Assembly (NCBI RefSeq): GCF_000003605.2
Contig: NW_003154107.1
Coordinates: forward strand, 1 to 28,156
Direction: 5' to 3'
Length of the DNA: 28,156 nt
DNA from: Saccoglossus kowalevskii
Lineage: Eukaryota > Hemichordata > Enteropneusta > Harrimaniidae
The notes beneath the pieces are model-generated. The model did not search any database and had not been told where the DNA came from. It saw only the letters and a program-made list of their open reading frames with translations. How positions within the stretch are numbered: position 1 is the stretch's first letter; each line of letters starts with the position of its first letter. Below, in pieces: positions 1-8,375 of the stretch. The translations under genes and the position numbers were made by a program.

Positions 1-147
1 GGTAAATAACGACTAATACTATTTTGAAATTACGTAAAAATGTTCTTAAATTGCTCATACATGAACAAAATGAAGTGTTGGTAGGCATAGAGTGAATGAT
101 ATGGATACAAGTGTTTTATGTTGGCTAATATATAACATTAAAATAGA
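1..147. repeat. Partial array unit spacer at left edge
   Basis: Spacer of copy 1's neighbour, cut by the window edge. It is essentially the same as 25839-25985, and contains the palindrome TTACGTAA at 30-37. No gene is seen in it. Confidence 0.85.
30..37. promoter_or_regulatory. TTACGTAA palindrome in spacer
   Basis: Perfect 8-bp palindrome that matches a PAR/E4BP4-type bZIP consensus. One of two alternative forms found at the same place in nearly all spacers, about 60-70 bp upstream of a tRNA. Confidence 0.3.
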
Positions 148-219
148 AGGGAACAGCCGGGTTCGAACCAGGGACCTCTCGATCTGCAGTCGAATGCTCT
201 ACCACTGAGCTATATCCCC
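148..219 (-). tRNA. tRNA-Cys(GCA) copy 1, class I, G4:U69
   Basis: GCA anticodon and normal A and B boxes. Change at 152 turns C69 to U (G4:U69 wobble); change at 156 turns G65 to C, a mismatch with C49 at the base of the T stem. Near twin of copy 111. Confidence 0.85.
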
Positions 220-268
220 ACATGTATAAAATAAATATAGAACAATAACGACTGATACTATTTTGAAA

Positions 269-276
269 TTACGTCA
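269..276. promoter_or_regulatory. TTACGTCA element in spacer
   Basis: CRE/ATF-like octamer at the same spacer position as the TTACGTAA form of other units. Repeated in most units; binding is not shown by the sequence. Confidence 0.3.
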
Positions 277-383
277 TAATGTGCTTAAATTGTTCATACA
301 TAAACAAAATGAAGCGTTTAGGATAGAGTGAATGATCTGGACACAAGTGTTTTATGTTGGCAAATGCATAACATTAAAATAGA

Positions 384-455
384 AGTGAACACCCGGGTTC
401 GAACCAGGAACCTCTCGATCTGCAGTCGAATGCTCTACCACTGAGCTATATCCCC
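384..455 (-). tRNA. tRNA-Cys(GCA) copy 2, class I variant
   Basis: Changes at 386 (C71 to A, mismatch with G2), 388 (C69 to U, G4:U69) and 409 (C48 to U). Boxes intact. Shares all three with copy 112. Confidence 0.82.
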
Positions 456-622
456 ACATGTTTAAAATAAATATAGAAAAATAACGACTAATACTATTTT
501 GAAATTACGTCATAATGTGCTTAAATTGTTCATACATAAATAAAATGATGTGTTGTTACGCATACAGTGAATGATATGGATACAAGGGGTTTATTTCTGC
601 TAATATATAACATTAAAATTAA

Positions 623-694
623 AGGAGACACCCGGGTTCAAACCAGGGACCTCTCGATCTGCAGTCGAATGCTCTACCACTGAGCTATATTCCC
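623..694 (-). tRNA. tRNA-Cys-like copy 3, class II (C56U)
   Basis: C56 is U, which damages the B box. Also G3:U70 (626) and G4 to A (691), an A·C mismatch. GCA anticodon kept. Probably weak or silent. Confidence 0.65.
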
Positions 695-850
695 ACATGT
701 ATAAAATAAATATAGAACAATAACGACTGATACTATTTTGAAATTACGTCATTATGTGCTTAAATTGTTCATACAGAAACAAAATGAAGCGTTTAGGATA
801 GAGTGAATGATCTGGACACAAGTGTTTTATGTTGGCAAATGCATAACATT

Positions 851-854
851 AAAA
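851..854 (-). terminator. Pol III T4 terminator, class I type (copy 4)
   Basis: TTTT on the minus strand begins five bases after U73. The same run is at the same distance after nearly all class I copies; it is reduced or lost after copies 39, 46, 51, 54, 57, 85 and 95. Confidence 0.75.
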
Positions 855-869
855 TAGAAGGGGACACCC

Positions 870-880
870 GGGTTCGAACC
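870..880 (-). promoter_or_regulatory. B box of reference copy 4
   Basis: Reads GGTTCGAACCC on the minus strand, a perfect match to the B box consensus GGTTCGANNCC bound by TFIIIC. Class I copies share it. Class II reads GGTTTGAACCC, and class III reads GGTTTAAACCC. Confidence 0.9.
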
Positions 881-912
881 AGGGACCTCTCGATCTGCAG
901 TCGAATGCTCTA

Positions 913-923
913 CCACTGAGCTA
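913..923 (-). promoter_or_regulatory. A box of reference copy 4
   Basis: Reads TAGCTCAGTGG on the minus strand, tRNA positions 8-19, close to the A box consensus TRGCNNAGYGG. Confidence 0.85.
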
Positions 924-939
924 TATCCCCACATGTTTA

Positions 940-950
940 AAATAAATATA
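940..950 (-). promoter_or_regulatory. AT-rich TATA-like stretch upstream of copy 4
   Basis: Reads TATATTTATTT on the minus strand, about 10-20 bp before the mature 5' end. It recurs in almost every unit. It could help place TFIIIB, but the whole spacer is AT-rich, so the call is weak. Confidence 0.3.
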
Positions 951-1097
951 GAAAAATAACGACTAATACTATTTTGAAATTACGTCATAATGTGCTTAAA
1001 TTGTTCATACATAAATAAAATGAAGTGTTGTTACGCATACAGTGAATGATATGGATACAAGGGGTTTATTTCTGCTAATGTATAACATTAAAATTAA

Positions 1098-1169
1098 AGG
1101 AGACACCCGGGTTCAAACCAGGGACCTCTCGATCTGCAGTCGAATGCTCTACCACTGAGCTATATCCCC
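1098..1169 (-). tRNA. tRNA-Cys-like copy 5, class II, G3:U70
   Basis: C56U in the T loop and B box; C70 to U gives a G3:U70 wobble. Otherwise folds as copy 4. Confidence 0.68.
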
Positions 1170-1333
1170 ACATGTTTAAAACAAAGATAGAAAAATAACT
1201 ACTGATACAATTTTAAAATTACGTCATAATGTGCTTAAATTGTTCATCATAAACAAAATGAAGCGTTTAGGCATAGAGTGAATGATCTGGACACAAGTGT
1301 TTTATGTTGGCTAATATATAACATTAAAATAGA

Positions 1334-1405
1334 AAGGGACACCCGGGTTCGAACCAGGGACCTCTCGATCTGCAGTCGAATGCTCTACCACTGAGCTATA
1401 TCCCC
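1334..1405 (-). tRNA. tRNA-Cys(GCA) copy 6, class I, G1:U72
   Basis: Only difference from copy 4 is C72 to U, a G1:U72 wobble at the end of the acceptor stem. Same variant in copies 17, 30, 59 and 98. Confidence 0.9.
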
Positions 1406-1569
1406 ACATGATTAAAATAAATGTAGAAAAATAACGACTGATACTATTTTGAAATTACGTCATAATGTGCTTGAATTGTTCATGCATTAACAAAATAAAG
1501 TGTTTAGGATAGAGTGAATGATCTGGACACAAGTGTTTTATGTTGGCAAATGCATAACATTAAAATAGA

Positions 1570-1641
1570 AGGGGACACCCGGGTTCGAACCAGGTACCTC
1601 TCGATCTGCAGTCGAATGCTCTACCACTGAGCTATATCCCA
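1570..1641 (-). tRNA. tRNA-Cys(GCA) copy 7, class I variant
   Basis: G1 is U (1641), mismatched with C72, and C48 is A (1595), which removes the usual 15:48 tertiary pair. Boxes intact. Same pair of changes in copies 18 and 109. Confidence 0.82.
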
Positions 1642-1801
1642 ACATGTTCAAAATAAATATAGGAAAATAACGACTGATACTATATTGAAATTACGTATAA
1701 ACTGTGCTTAAATTGTTCATACATAAACAAAATGAAGTGTTGTTCGGCATACAGTGAATTATATGGATACAAGGGGTTTATTTCTGCTAATATATAACAT
1801 T

Positions 1802-1805
1802 AAAA
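1802..1805 (-). terminator. Pol III T4 terminator, class II type (copy 8)
   Basis: TTTT on the minus strand five bases after U73, in the class II version of the downstream flank. Confidence 0.7.
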
Positions 1806-1809
1806 TTAA

Positions 1810-1881
1810 AGGGGACACCCGGGTTCAAACCAGGGACCTCTCGATCTGCAGTCCAATGCTCTACCACTGAGCTATATCCCC
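1810..1881 (-). tRNA. tRNA-Cys-like copy 8, class II with anticodon stem mismatch
   Basis: C56U, plus C29 to G at 1854, a G·G mismatch with G41 in the anticodon stem. Same in copies 10, 19 and 58. Confidence 0.6.
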
Positions 1882-2046
1882 ACATGTTTAAAATAAATAT
1901 AGAAAAATAACTACTGATACTATTTTAAAATTACGTCATAATGTGCTTAAATTGTTCATACATAAACAAAATGAAGTGTTTAGGCATAGAGTGAATGATC
2001 TGGACACAAGTGTTTTATGTTGGCTAATGTATAACATTAAAATAGA

Positions 2047-2118
2047 AGGGGACACCCGGGTTCGAACCAGGGACCTCTCGATCTGCAGTCGAATGCTCTA
2101 CCACTGAGCTATATCCCC
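2047..2118 (-). tRNA. tRNA-Cys(GCA) copy 9, class I consensus
   Basis: Identical to copy 4, with a T4 terminator just downstream. Confidence 0.95.
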
Positions 2119-2285
2119 ACATGTTTAAAATAAATATAGAAAAATAACGACTAATACTATTTTGAAATTACGTCATAATGTGCTTAAATTGTTCATACAT
2201 AAATAAAATGATGTGTTGTTACGCATACAGTGAATGATATGGATACAAGGGGTTTATTTCTGCTAATATATAACATTAAAATTAA

Positions 2286-2357
2286 AGGGGACACCCGGGT
2301 TCAAACCAGGGACCTCTCGATCTGCAGTCCAATGCTCTACCACTGAGCTATATCCCC
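2286..2357 (-). tRNA. tRNA-Cys-like copy 10, class II with anticodon stem mismatch
   Basis: Same as copy 8 (C56U, C29G). With copy 11 it repeats copies 8-9 at 476 bp. Confidence 0.6.
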
Positions 2358-2522
2358 ACATGTTTAAAATAAATATAGAAAAATAACTACTGATACTATT
2401 TTAAAATTACGTCATAATGTGCTTAAATTGTTCATACATAAACAAAATGAAGTGTTTAGGCATAGAGTGAATGATCTGGACACAAGTGTTTTATGTTGGC
2501 TAATGTATAACATTAAAATAGA

Positions 2523-2594
2523 AGGGGACACCCGGGTTCGAACCAGGGACCTCTCGATCTGCAGTCGAATGCTCTACCACTGAGCTATATCCCC
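2523..2594 (-). tRNA. tRNA-Cys(GCA) copy 11, class I consensus
   Basis: Identical to copy 4, with the class I terminator. Confidence 0.95.
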
Positions 2595-2761
2595 ACATGT
2601 TTAAAATAAATATAGAAAAATAACGACTAATACTATTTTGAAATTACGTCATAATGTGCTTAAATTGTTCATACATAAATAAAATGATGTGTTGTTACGC
2701 ATACAGTGAATGATATGGATACAAGGGGTTTATTTCTGCTAATATATAACATTAAAATTAA

Positions 2762-2833
2762 AGGAGACACCCGGGTTCAAACCAGGGAACTCTCGATCTG
2801 CAGTCGAATGCTCTACCACTGAGCTATATTCCC
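2762..2833 (-). tRNA. tRNA-Cys-like copy 12, class II variant
   Basis: C56U, G3:U70, G4 to A (2830), plus a further change near 2790 in the variable region. Likely non-functional. Confidence 0.6.
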
Positions 2834-2997
2834 ACATGTATATAATAAATATAGAACAATAACGACTGATACTATTTTGAAATTACGTCATTATGTGCTT
2901 AAATTGTTCATACAGAAACAAAATGAAGCGTTTAGGATAGAGTGAATGATCTGGACACAAGTGTTTTATGTTGGCAAATGCATAACATTAAAATAGA

Positions 2998-3069
2998 AGG
3001 GGACACCCGGGTTCGAACCAGGGACCTCTCGATCTGCAGTCGAATGCTCTACCACTGAGCTATATCCCC
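2998..3069 (-). tRNA. tRNA-Cys(GCA) copy 13, class I consensus
   Basis: Identical to copy 4. Confidence 0.95.
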
Positions 3070-3236
3070 ACATGTTTAAAATAAATATAGAAAAATAACG
3101 ACTAATACTATTTTGAAATTACGTCATAATGTGCTTAAATTGTTCATACATAAATAAAATGATGTGTTGTTACGCATACAGTGAATGATATGGATACAAG
3201 GGGTTTATTTCTGCTAATATATAACATTAAAATTAA

Positions 3237-3308
3237 AGGAGACACCCGGGTTCAAACCAGGGACCTCTCGATCTGCAGTCGAATGCTCTACCACTGAGCT
3301 ATATTCCC
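3237..3308 (-). tRNA. tRNA-Cys-like copy 14, class II variant
   Basis: C56U, G3:U70 and G4 to A, as in copy 3, of which it is the 2614-bp duplicate. Confidence 0.63.
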
Positions 3309-3472
3309 ACATGTATAAAATAAATATAGAACAATAACGACTGATACTATTTTGAAATTACGTCATTATGTGCTTAAATTGTTCATACAGAAACAAAATG
3401 AAGCGTTTAGGATAGAGTGAATGATCTGGACACAAGTGTTTTATGTTGGCAAATGCATAACATTAAAATAGA

Positions 3473-3544
3473 AGGGGACACCCGGGTTCGAACCAGGGAC
3501 CTCTCGATCTGCAGTCGAATGCTCTACCACTGAGCTATATCCCC
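3473..3544 (-). tRNA. tRNA-Cys(GCA) copy 15, class I consensus
   Basis: Identical to copy 4, of which it is the 2614-bp duplicate. Confidence 0.95.
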
Positions 3545-3711
3545 ACATGTTTAAAATAAATATAGAAAAATAACGACTAATACTATTTTGAAATTACGTC
3601 ATAATGTGCTTAAATTGTTCATACATAAATAAAATGAAGTGTTGTTACGCATACAGTGAATGATATGGATACAAGGGGTTTATTTCTGCTAATATATAAC
3701 ATTAAAATTAA

Positions 3712-3783
3712 AGGAGACACCCGGGTTCAAACCAGGGACCTCTCGATCTGCAGTCGAATGCTCTACCACTGAGCTATATCCCC
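3712..3783 (-). tRNA. tRNA-Cys-like copy 16, class II, G3:U70
   Basis: Duplicate of copy 5: C56U and G3:U70, no other change. Confidence 0.67.
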
Positions 3784-3947
3784 ACATGTTTAAAACAAAG
3801 ATAGAAAAATAACTACTGATACAATTTTAAAATTACGTCATAATGTGCTTAAATTGTTCATCATAAACAAAATGAAGCGTTTAGGCATAGAGTGAATGAT
3901 CTGGACACAAGTGTTTTATGTTGGCTAATATATAACATTAAAATAGA

Positions 3948-4019
3948 AAGGGACACCCGGGTTCGAACCAGGGACCTCTCGATCTGCAGTCGAATGCTCT
4001 ACCACTGAGCTATATCCCC
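3948..4019 (-). tRNA. tRNA-Cys(GCA) copy 17, class I, G1:U72
   Basis: Duplicate of copy 6; only G1:U72 differs from consensus. Confidence 0.9.
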
Positions 4020-4183
4020 ACATGATTAAAATAAATGTAGAAAAATAACGACTGATACTATTTTGAAATTACGTCATAATGTGCTTGAATTGTTCATGCA
4101 TTAACAAAATAAAGTGTTTAGGATAGAGTGAATGATCTGGACACAAGTGTTTTATGTTGGCAAATGCATAACATTAAAATAGA

Positions 4184-4255
4184 AGGGGACACCCGGGTTC
4201 GAACCAGGTACCTCTCGATCTGCAGTCGAATGCTCTACCACTGAGCTATATCCCA
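4184..4255 (-). tRNA. tRNA-Cys(GCA) copy 18, class I variant
   Basis: Duplicate of copy 7 with the same G1-to-U and C48-to-A changes. Confidence 0.82.
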
Positions 4256-4423
4256 ACATGTTCAAAATAAATATAGGAAAATAACGACTGATACTATATT
4301 GAAATTACGTATAAACTGTGCTTAAATTGTTCATACATAAACAAAATGAAGTGTTGTTCGGCATACAGTGAATTATATGGATACAAGGGGTTTATTTCTG
4401 CTAATATATAACATTAAAATTAA

Positions 4424-4495
4424 AGGGGACACCCGGGTTCAAACCAGGGACCTCTCGATCTGCAGTCCAATGCTCTACCACTGAGCTATATCCCC
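4424..4495 (-). tRNA. tRNA-Cys-like copy 19, class II with anticodon stem mismatch
   Basis: Duplicate of copy 8: C56U and C29G. Confidence 0.6.
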
Positions 4496-4660
4496 ACATG
4501 TTTAAAATAAATATAGAAAAATAACTACTGATACTATTTTAAAATTACGTCATAATGTGCTTAAATTGTTCATACATAAACAAAATGAAGTGTTTAGGCA
4601 TAGAGTGAATGATCTGGACACAAGTGTTTTATGTTGGCTAATGTATAACATTAAAATAGA

Positions 4661-4732
4661 AGGGGACACCCGTGTTCGAACCAGGGACCTCTCGATCTGC
4701 AGTCGAATGCTCTACCACTGAGCTATATCCCC
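4661..4732 (-). tRNA. tRNA-Cys(GCA) copy 20, class I, C61 lost
   Basis: Single change at 4673 turns C61 to A. This breaks the G53:C61 pair that closes the T loop and hits a conserved B box base. Its parent, copy 9, is intact. Confidence 0.75.
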
Positions 4733-4873
4733 ACATGATTAAAATAAATATCGGAAAATAACGACTGATACTGTTTTGAAATTACGTAAAAAATGTGCTT
4801 AAATTGTTCATACATAAACAAAATGAAGTGTTGTTCGGCATAGAGTGAATGATATGAATACAAGGGGTTTATT

Positions 4874-4887
4874 TGAGCTATATCCCC
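4874..4887 (-). pseudogene. tRNA-Cys 5' remnant (copy 21)
   Basis: Only about the first 14 tRNA bases remain, joined directly to class II type spacer; the rest of the gene and its terminator flank are deleted. No B box, so no tRNA is expected. Confidence 0.85.
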
Positions 4888-5055
4888 ACATGTTTAAAAT
4901 AAATATAGGGAAATAACCACTGATACTATTTTGAAAGTACGTAAAAAATGTGCTTAAATTGTTCATACATAAACAAAATGAAGTGTTGTTCGGCATAGAG
5001 TGAATGATATGAATACAAGGGGTTTATTTGTGCTAATATACAACATTAAAATTAA

Positions 5056-5115
5056 AGGGGACACCCGGGACCTCTCGATCTGCAGTCGAATGCTCTACCA
5101 CTAAGCTATATCCCC
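5056..5115 (-). pseudogene. tRNA-Cys pseudogene copy 22, class IV (T-arm deletion)
   Basis: 60 nt long. Twelve bases of the T arm, including the B box core, are missing between two GGG runs on the plus strand. C13 is U. Anticodon GCA remains. Confidence 0.88.
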
Positions 5116-5280
5116 ACATCTTTAAAATAAATATAAGGAAAAAACTACTGATACAATTTTAAAATTACGTCATAATGTGCTTAAATTGTTCATACATAAA
5201 CAAAATGAAGCGTTTAGGCATAGAGTGAATGATCTGGACACAAGTGTTTTATGTTGGCTAATGTATAACATTAAAATAGA

Positions 5281-5350
5281 AGGGGACACCCGGGTTTAAA
5301 GCGAGGACCTCTCGATCTCAAGTCGAGCTCTACCACTGAGCTATATCCCC
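5281..5350 (-). pseudogene. tRNA pseudogene copy 23, class III, UGA anticodon
   Basis: 70 nt. Two bases missing at the D stem/anticodon stem junction, altered T arm, and the loop reads CTTGAGA, so the anticodon is UGA (a serine anticodon) not GCA. Very unlikely to act as a tRNA. Related to copies 45 and 68. Confidence 0.8.
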
Positions 5351-5515
5351 ACAAGTTTAAAATAAATATAGAAAAATAACTAATGATACAATTTTAAAAT
5401 TACGTCAAATTGTGCTTACATTTTTATTACATAAACAAAATGAAGTGTTTTGACATAGAGTGAATGATCTGGACACAAGTGTTTTCTGTTCGCTAATGCA
5501 TAACATTAAAATAGA

Positions 5516-5587
5516 AGGGGACACCCGGGTTCGAACCAGGGACCTCTCGATCTGCAGTCGAATGCTCTACCACTGAGCTATATCCCC
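5516..5587 (-). tRNA. tRNA-Cys(GCA) copy 24, class I consensus
   Basis: Identical to copy 4, although its downstream spacer has private changes. Confidence 0.95.
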
Positions 5588-5753
5588 ACATGTCTAAAAT
5601 TAATATAGGAAAATAACGACTGATACTACTTTGAAATTACGTAAAATGTGCTTAAATTGTTCATACATAAACATACTGAAGTGTTGTTACGCATACAGTG
5701 AATGATATGGATACAAGGGGTTTATTTGAACTAATATATAACATTAAAATTAA

Positions 5754-5825
5754 AGGGGACACCCGGGTTCAAACCAGGGACCTCTCGATCTGCAGTCGAA
5801 TGCTCTACCACTGAGCTATATCCCC
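5754..5825 (-). tRNA. tRNA-Cys-like copy 25, class II
   Basis: C56U is the only change from consensus. Confidence 0.7.
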
Positions 5826-5992
5826 TCATGTTTAAAATAAATATAGGAAAATAACGACTGATACTATTTTGAAATTACGTAAAAATGTGCTTAAATTGTT
5901 CATACATAAACATACTGAAGTGTTGTTACGCATAGAGTGAACGATCTGGACACAAGTGTTTTATTTTGGCTAATGTATAACATAAAAATTGA

Positions 5993-6062
5993 AGGGGACA
6001 CCCGGGTTTAAACCGAGGACCTCTCGATCTACAGTCGAGCTCTACCACTGAGCTATATCCCC
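5993..6062 (-). pseudogene. tRNA pseudogene copy 26, class III, GUA anticodon
   Basis: Class III (2-nt deletion, C56U, G57A) with C35 changed to U, so the loop shows GUA, a tyrosine anticodon. Followed by a T5 run. Structure is damaged. Confidence 0.78.
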
Positions 6063-6227
6063 ACAAGTTTAAAATAAATATAGAAAAATAACGACTGATA
6101 CGATTTTGAAATTACGTCATAATGTGCTTAAATTATTCATACATAAACAAAATGAAGTGTTTAGGCATAGAGTGAAAGATCTGGACACAAGTGTTTTATG
6201 TTGGCTAATATATAACATTAAAATAGA

Positions 6228-6299
6228 AGGGGACACCCGGGTTCGAACCAGGGACCTCTCGATCTGCAGTCGAATGCTCTACCACTGAGCTATATCCCC
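6228..6299 (-). tRNA. tRNA-Cys(GCA) copy 27, class I consensus
   Basis: Identical to copy 4. Confidence 0.95.
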
Positions 6300-6466
6300 A
6301 CATGTTTAAAATAATTATAGAAAAATAACGACTGATATTATTTTGAAATTACGTCATAATGTGCTTAAATTGTTCATGCATAAATAAAATGAAGTGTTGT
6401 TACGCATACAGTGAATGATATGGATACAAGGGGTTTATTTGTGCTAATATATAACATTAAAATTAA

Positions 6467-6538
6467 AGGGGACACCCGGGTTCAAACCAGGGACCTCTCG
6501 ATCTGCAGTCGAATGCTCTATCACTGAGCTATATCCCC
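6467..6538 (-). tRNA. tRNA-Cys-like copy 28, class II with A19:U56
   Basis: C56U is joined by G19 to A (6521), so the elbow pair 19:56 can form as A:U. B box and end of A box are still altered. Confidence 0.68.
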
Positions 6539-6705
6539 ACATGTTTAAACTAAATATAGGTAAATAACGACTAATACTATTTTGAAATTACATAAAAATG
6601 TGCTTAAATTGTTCATACATGAACAAACTGAAGTGTTGGTAGGCATAGAGTGAATGATATGGATACAAGTGTTTTAAGTTGGCTAATGTATAACATTAAA
6701 ATAGA

Positions 6706-6775
6706 AGGGGACACCCGGGTTTAAACCGAGGACCTCTCGATCTGCAGTCGAGCTCTACCACTGAGCTATATCCCC
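6706..6775 (-). pseudogene. tRNA-Cys pseudogene copy 29, class III
   Basis: 70 nt. Lacks two bases around positions 26-27, leaving no linker and a 4-bp anticodon stem; T loop reads TTTAAAC. GCA anticodon kept. Confidence 0.75.
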
Positions 6776-6940
6776 ACATCTTTAAAATAAATATAGGAAA
6801 ATAACTACTGATACAATTTTGAAATTACGTCATAATGTGCTTAAATTATTCATACATAAACAAAATGAAGTGTTTAGGCATAGAGTGAAAGATCTGGACA
6901 CAAGTGTTTTATGTTGGCTAATATATAACATTAAAATAGA

Positions 6941-7012
6941 AAGGGACACCCGGGTTCGAACCAGGGACCTCTCGATCTGCAGTCGAATGCTCTACCACTG
7001 AGCTATATCCCC
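6941..7012 (-). tRNA. tRNA-Cys(GCA) copy 30, class I, G1:U72
   Basis: Only G1:U72 differs from consensus. Confidence 0.9.
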
Positions 7013-7180
7013 ACACTGTTTAAAATAATTATAGAAAAATAACGACTGATATTATTTTGAAATTACGTCATAATGTGCTTAAATTGTTCATGCATAAATA
7101 AAATGAAGTGTTGATACGCATACAGTGAATGATATGGATACATGGGGTTTATTTGTGCTAATATATAACATTAAAATTAA

Positions 7181-7252
7181 AGGGGACACCCGGGTTCAAA
7201 CCAGGGACCTCTCGATCTGCAGTCGAATGCTCTATCACTGAGCTATATCCCC
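7181..7252 (-). tRNA. tRNA-Cys-like copy 31, class II with A19:U56
   Basis: Same double change as copy 28. Confidence 0.68.
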
Positions 7253-7419
7253 ACATGTTTAAACTAAATATAGGTAAATAACGACTAATACTATTTTGAA
7301 ATTACGTAAAAATGTGCTTAAATTGTTCATGCATGAACAAACTGAAGTGTTGGTAGGCATAGAGTGAATGATATGGATACAAGTGTTTTATGTTGGCTAA
7401 TGTATAACATTAAAATAGA

Positions 7420-7491
7420 AGGGGACACCCGGGTTCGAACCAGGGACCTCTCGATCTGCAGTCGAATGCTCTACCACTGAGCTATATCCCC
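7420..7491 (-). tRNA. tRNA-Cys(GCA) copy 32, class I consensus
   Basis: Identical to copy 4, but it occupies the place where the surrounding trimer pattern would have class III; its downstream flank is of class I. Confidence 0.94.
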
Positions 7492-7658
7492 ACATGTTTA
7501 AAATAATTATAGAAAAATAACGACTGATATTATTTTGAAATTACGTCATAATGTGCTTAAATTGTTCATGCATAAATAAAATGAAGTGTTGTTACGCATA
7601 CAGTGAATGATATGGATACAAGGGGTTTATTTGTGCTAATATATAACATTAAAATTAA

Positions 7659-7730
7659 AGGGGACACCCGGGTTCAAACCAGGGACCTCTCGATCTGCAG
7701 TCGAATGCTCTACCACTCAGCTATATCCCC
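7659..7730 (-). tRNA. tRNA-Cys-like copy 33, class II, D stem mismatch
   Basis: C56U, plus C13 to G (7718), a mismatch with G22 in the D stem. Confidence 0.6.
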
Positions 7731-7898
7731 TCATGTTTAAAATAAATATAGGAAAATAACGACTGATACTATTTTGAAATTACGTAAAAATGTGCTTAAA
7801 TTGTTCATACATAAACATACTGAAGTGTTGTTACGCATAGAGTGAACGATCTGGACACAAGTGTTTTATGTTGGCTAATGTATAACATTAAAAATTGA

Positions 7899-7968
7899 AG
7901 GGGACACCCGGGTTTAAACCGAGGACCTCTCGATCTGCAGTCGAGCTCTACCACTGAGCTATATCCCC
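7899..7968 (-). pseudogene. tRNA-Cys pseudogene copy 34, class III
   Basis: Standard class III: 2-nt deletion, TTTAAAC T loop, T5 run downstream at 7890-7894. Confidence 0.75.
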
Positions 7969-8135
7969 ACAAGTTTAAAATAAATATAGAAAAATAACGA
8001 CTGATACGATTTTGAAATTACGTCATAATGTGCTTAAATTATTCATACACAAACAAAATGAAGTGTTGTTACGCATACAGTGAATGATATAGATACAAGG
8101 GGTTTATCTGTGCTAATATATTACATTAAAATTAA

Positions 8136-8207
8136 AGGGGACGCCCGGGTTCAAACCAGGGACCTCTCGATCTGCAGTCGAATGCTCTACCACTGAGCTA
8201 TATCCCC
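8136..8207 (-). tRNA. tRNA-Cys-like copy 35, class II, A7·C66
   Basis: C56U, and U66 to C (8143) gives an A7·C66 mismatch at the base of the acceptor stem. Confidence 0.6.
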
Positions 8208-8366
8208 TCATGTTTAAAAATAAATATAGGAAAATAACGACTGATACTATTTTGAAATTACGTAAAAATGTGCTTAAATTGTTCATACATAAACATACTG
8301 AGGTGTTGTTACGCATAGAGTGAATGATCTGGACACAAGTGTTTTATGTTGGCTAATGTATAACAT

Positions 8367-8371
8367 AAAAA
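8367..8371 (-). terminator. Pol III T5 terminator, class III type (copy 36)
   Basis: Class III flanks carry TTTTT, a longer run than class I or II, although the upstream class III gene is structurally damaged. Confidence 0.65.
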
Positions 8372-8375
8372 TTGA

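Larger units (their letters stand above)
1..455. repeat. Duplicated block, partner at 25839-26293
   Basis: Copies 1 and 2 with their spacers recur at the far right at a constant offset of 25838 bp. The two versions of copy 2 share the same unusual acceptor changes; copies 1 and 111 differ at 156. The match fades after copy 2. Confidence 0.85.
859..930 (-). tRNA. tRNA-Cys(GCA) copy 4, class I, reference copy
   Basis: Cytosolic cysteine tRNA, which delivers cysteine to UGC and UGU codons. All four arms fold: a 7-bp acceptor stem (four G:C pairs, then A5:U68, U6·G67 and A7:U66), a 4-bp D stem (GCTC with GAGC), a 5-bp anticodon stem with loop CTGCAGA (U33, anticodon GCA) and a 5-bp T stem with loop TTCGAAC. 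The discriminator at 859 is U73, the main identity base for cysteinyl-tRNA synthetase. Length is 72 nt, the usual length for animal tRNA-Cys, with no intron and no encoded CCA. Internal A box at 913-923 and B box at 870-880 are near consensus; a T4 terminator follows at 851-854. Fifteen other copies in the window match it exactly: 9, 11, 13, 15, 24, 27, 32, 39, 46, 51, 60, 63, 69, 78 and 89. Standard tRNA numbering is used in all copy entries. Confidence 0.96.
456..2118. repeat. Seven-unit block, partner at 3070-4732
   Basis: Copies 3-9 recur as copies 14-20 at a constant offset of 2614 bp, class by class and with the same private substitutions (for example the G1 and C48 changes of copies 7 and 18). 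Copy 20 differs from copy 9 at 4673. The match ends at the right of copies 9 and 20. Confidence 0.88.
4733..5115. repeat. Remnant plus class IV block, partner at 20927-21309
   Basis: The truncated copy 21 and T-arm-deleted copy 22 recur as copies 90 and 91 at an offset of 16194 bp with near-identical spacers. A more diverged version lies at about 12707-13090. The whole set descends from one pair of deletions that was later copied. Confidence 0.85.
5056..6062. repeat. Five-unit block IV-III-I-II-III, partner at 10271-11278
   Basis: Copies 22-26 and 44-48 have the same class order and spacing at an offset of 5215-5216 bp, including the rare UGA-anticodon copies 23 and 45. Confidence 0.82.
6467..7012. 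repeat. Trimer II-III-I, partner at 14209-14754
   Basis: Copies 28-30 and 61-63 align at a constant 7742 bp offset. The trimer of about 712 bp is the basic higher-order unit of the central part of the array. Confidence 0.8.

Noticed and set aside
940-950. Strong TATA box for each gene
   Set aside because: Kept only as a weak feature: it lies closer to the gene than a typical Pol III TATA and the spacer is AT-rich throughout.
4808-4996. 62-codon minus-strand ORF, identical at 21002-21190
   Set aside because: Identity reflects the 16194-bp block duplication; it spans two spacers and a tRNA remnant.
5281-5350. Functional serine suppressor-type tRNA (UGA anticodon)
   Set aside because: The body lacks the long variable arm of tRNA-Ser and has deletions and a damaged T arm, so a pseudogene is far more likely.
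6106-6288. Repeated 60-codon plus-strand ORF (also at 6819, 8966, 9670, 11799, 14561, 15987, 18119)
   Set aside because: It runs through spacer and the antisense of the tRNA, recurs with the repeat, and has no start context or protein similarity I recognise.
8113-8316. Repeated 67-codon minus-strand ORF (also at 8590, 11423, 12137, 19408)
   Set aside because: Its C-terminal half is a translation of the tRNA-Cys sequence, a known source of false protein predictions; it is chance openness of one repeat version.
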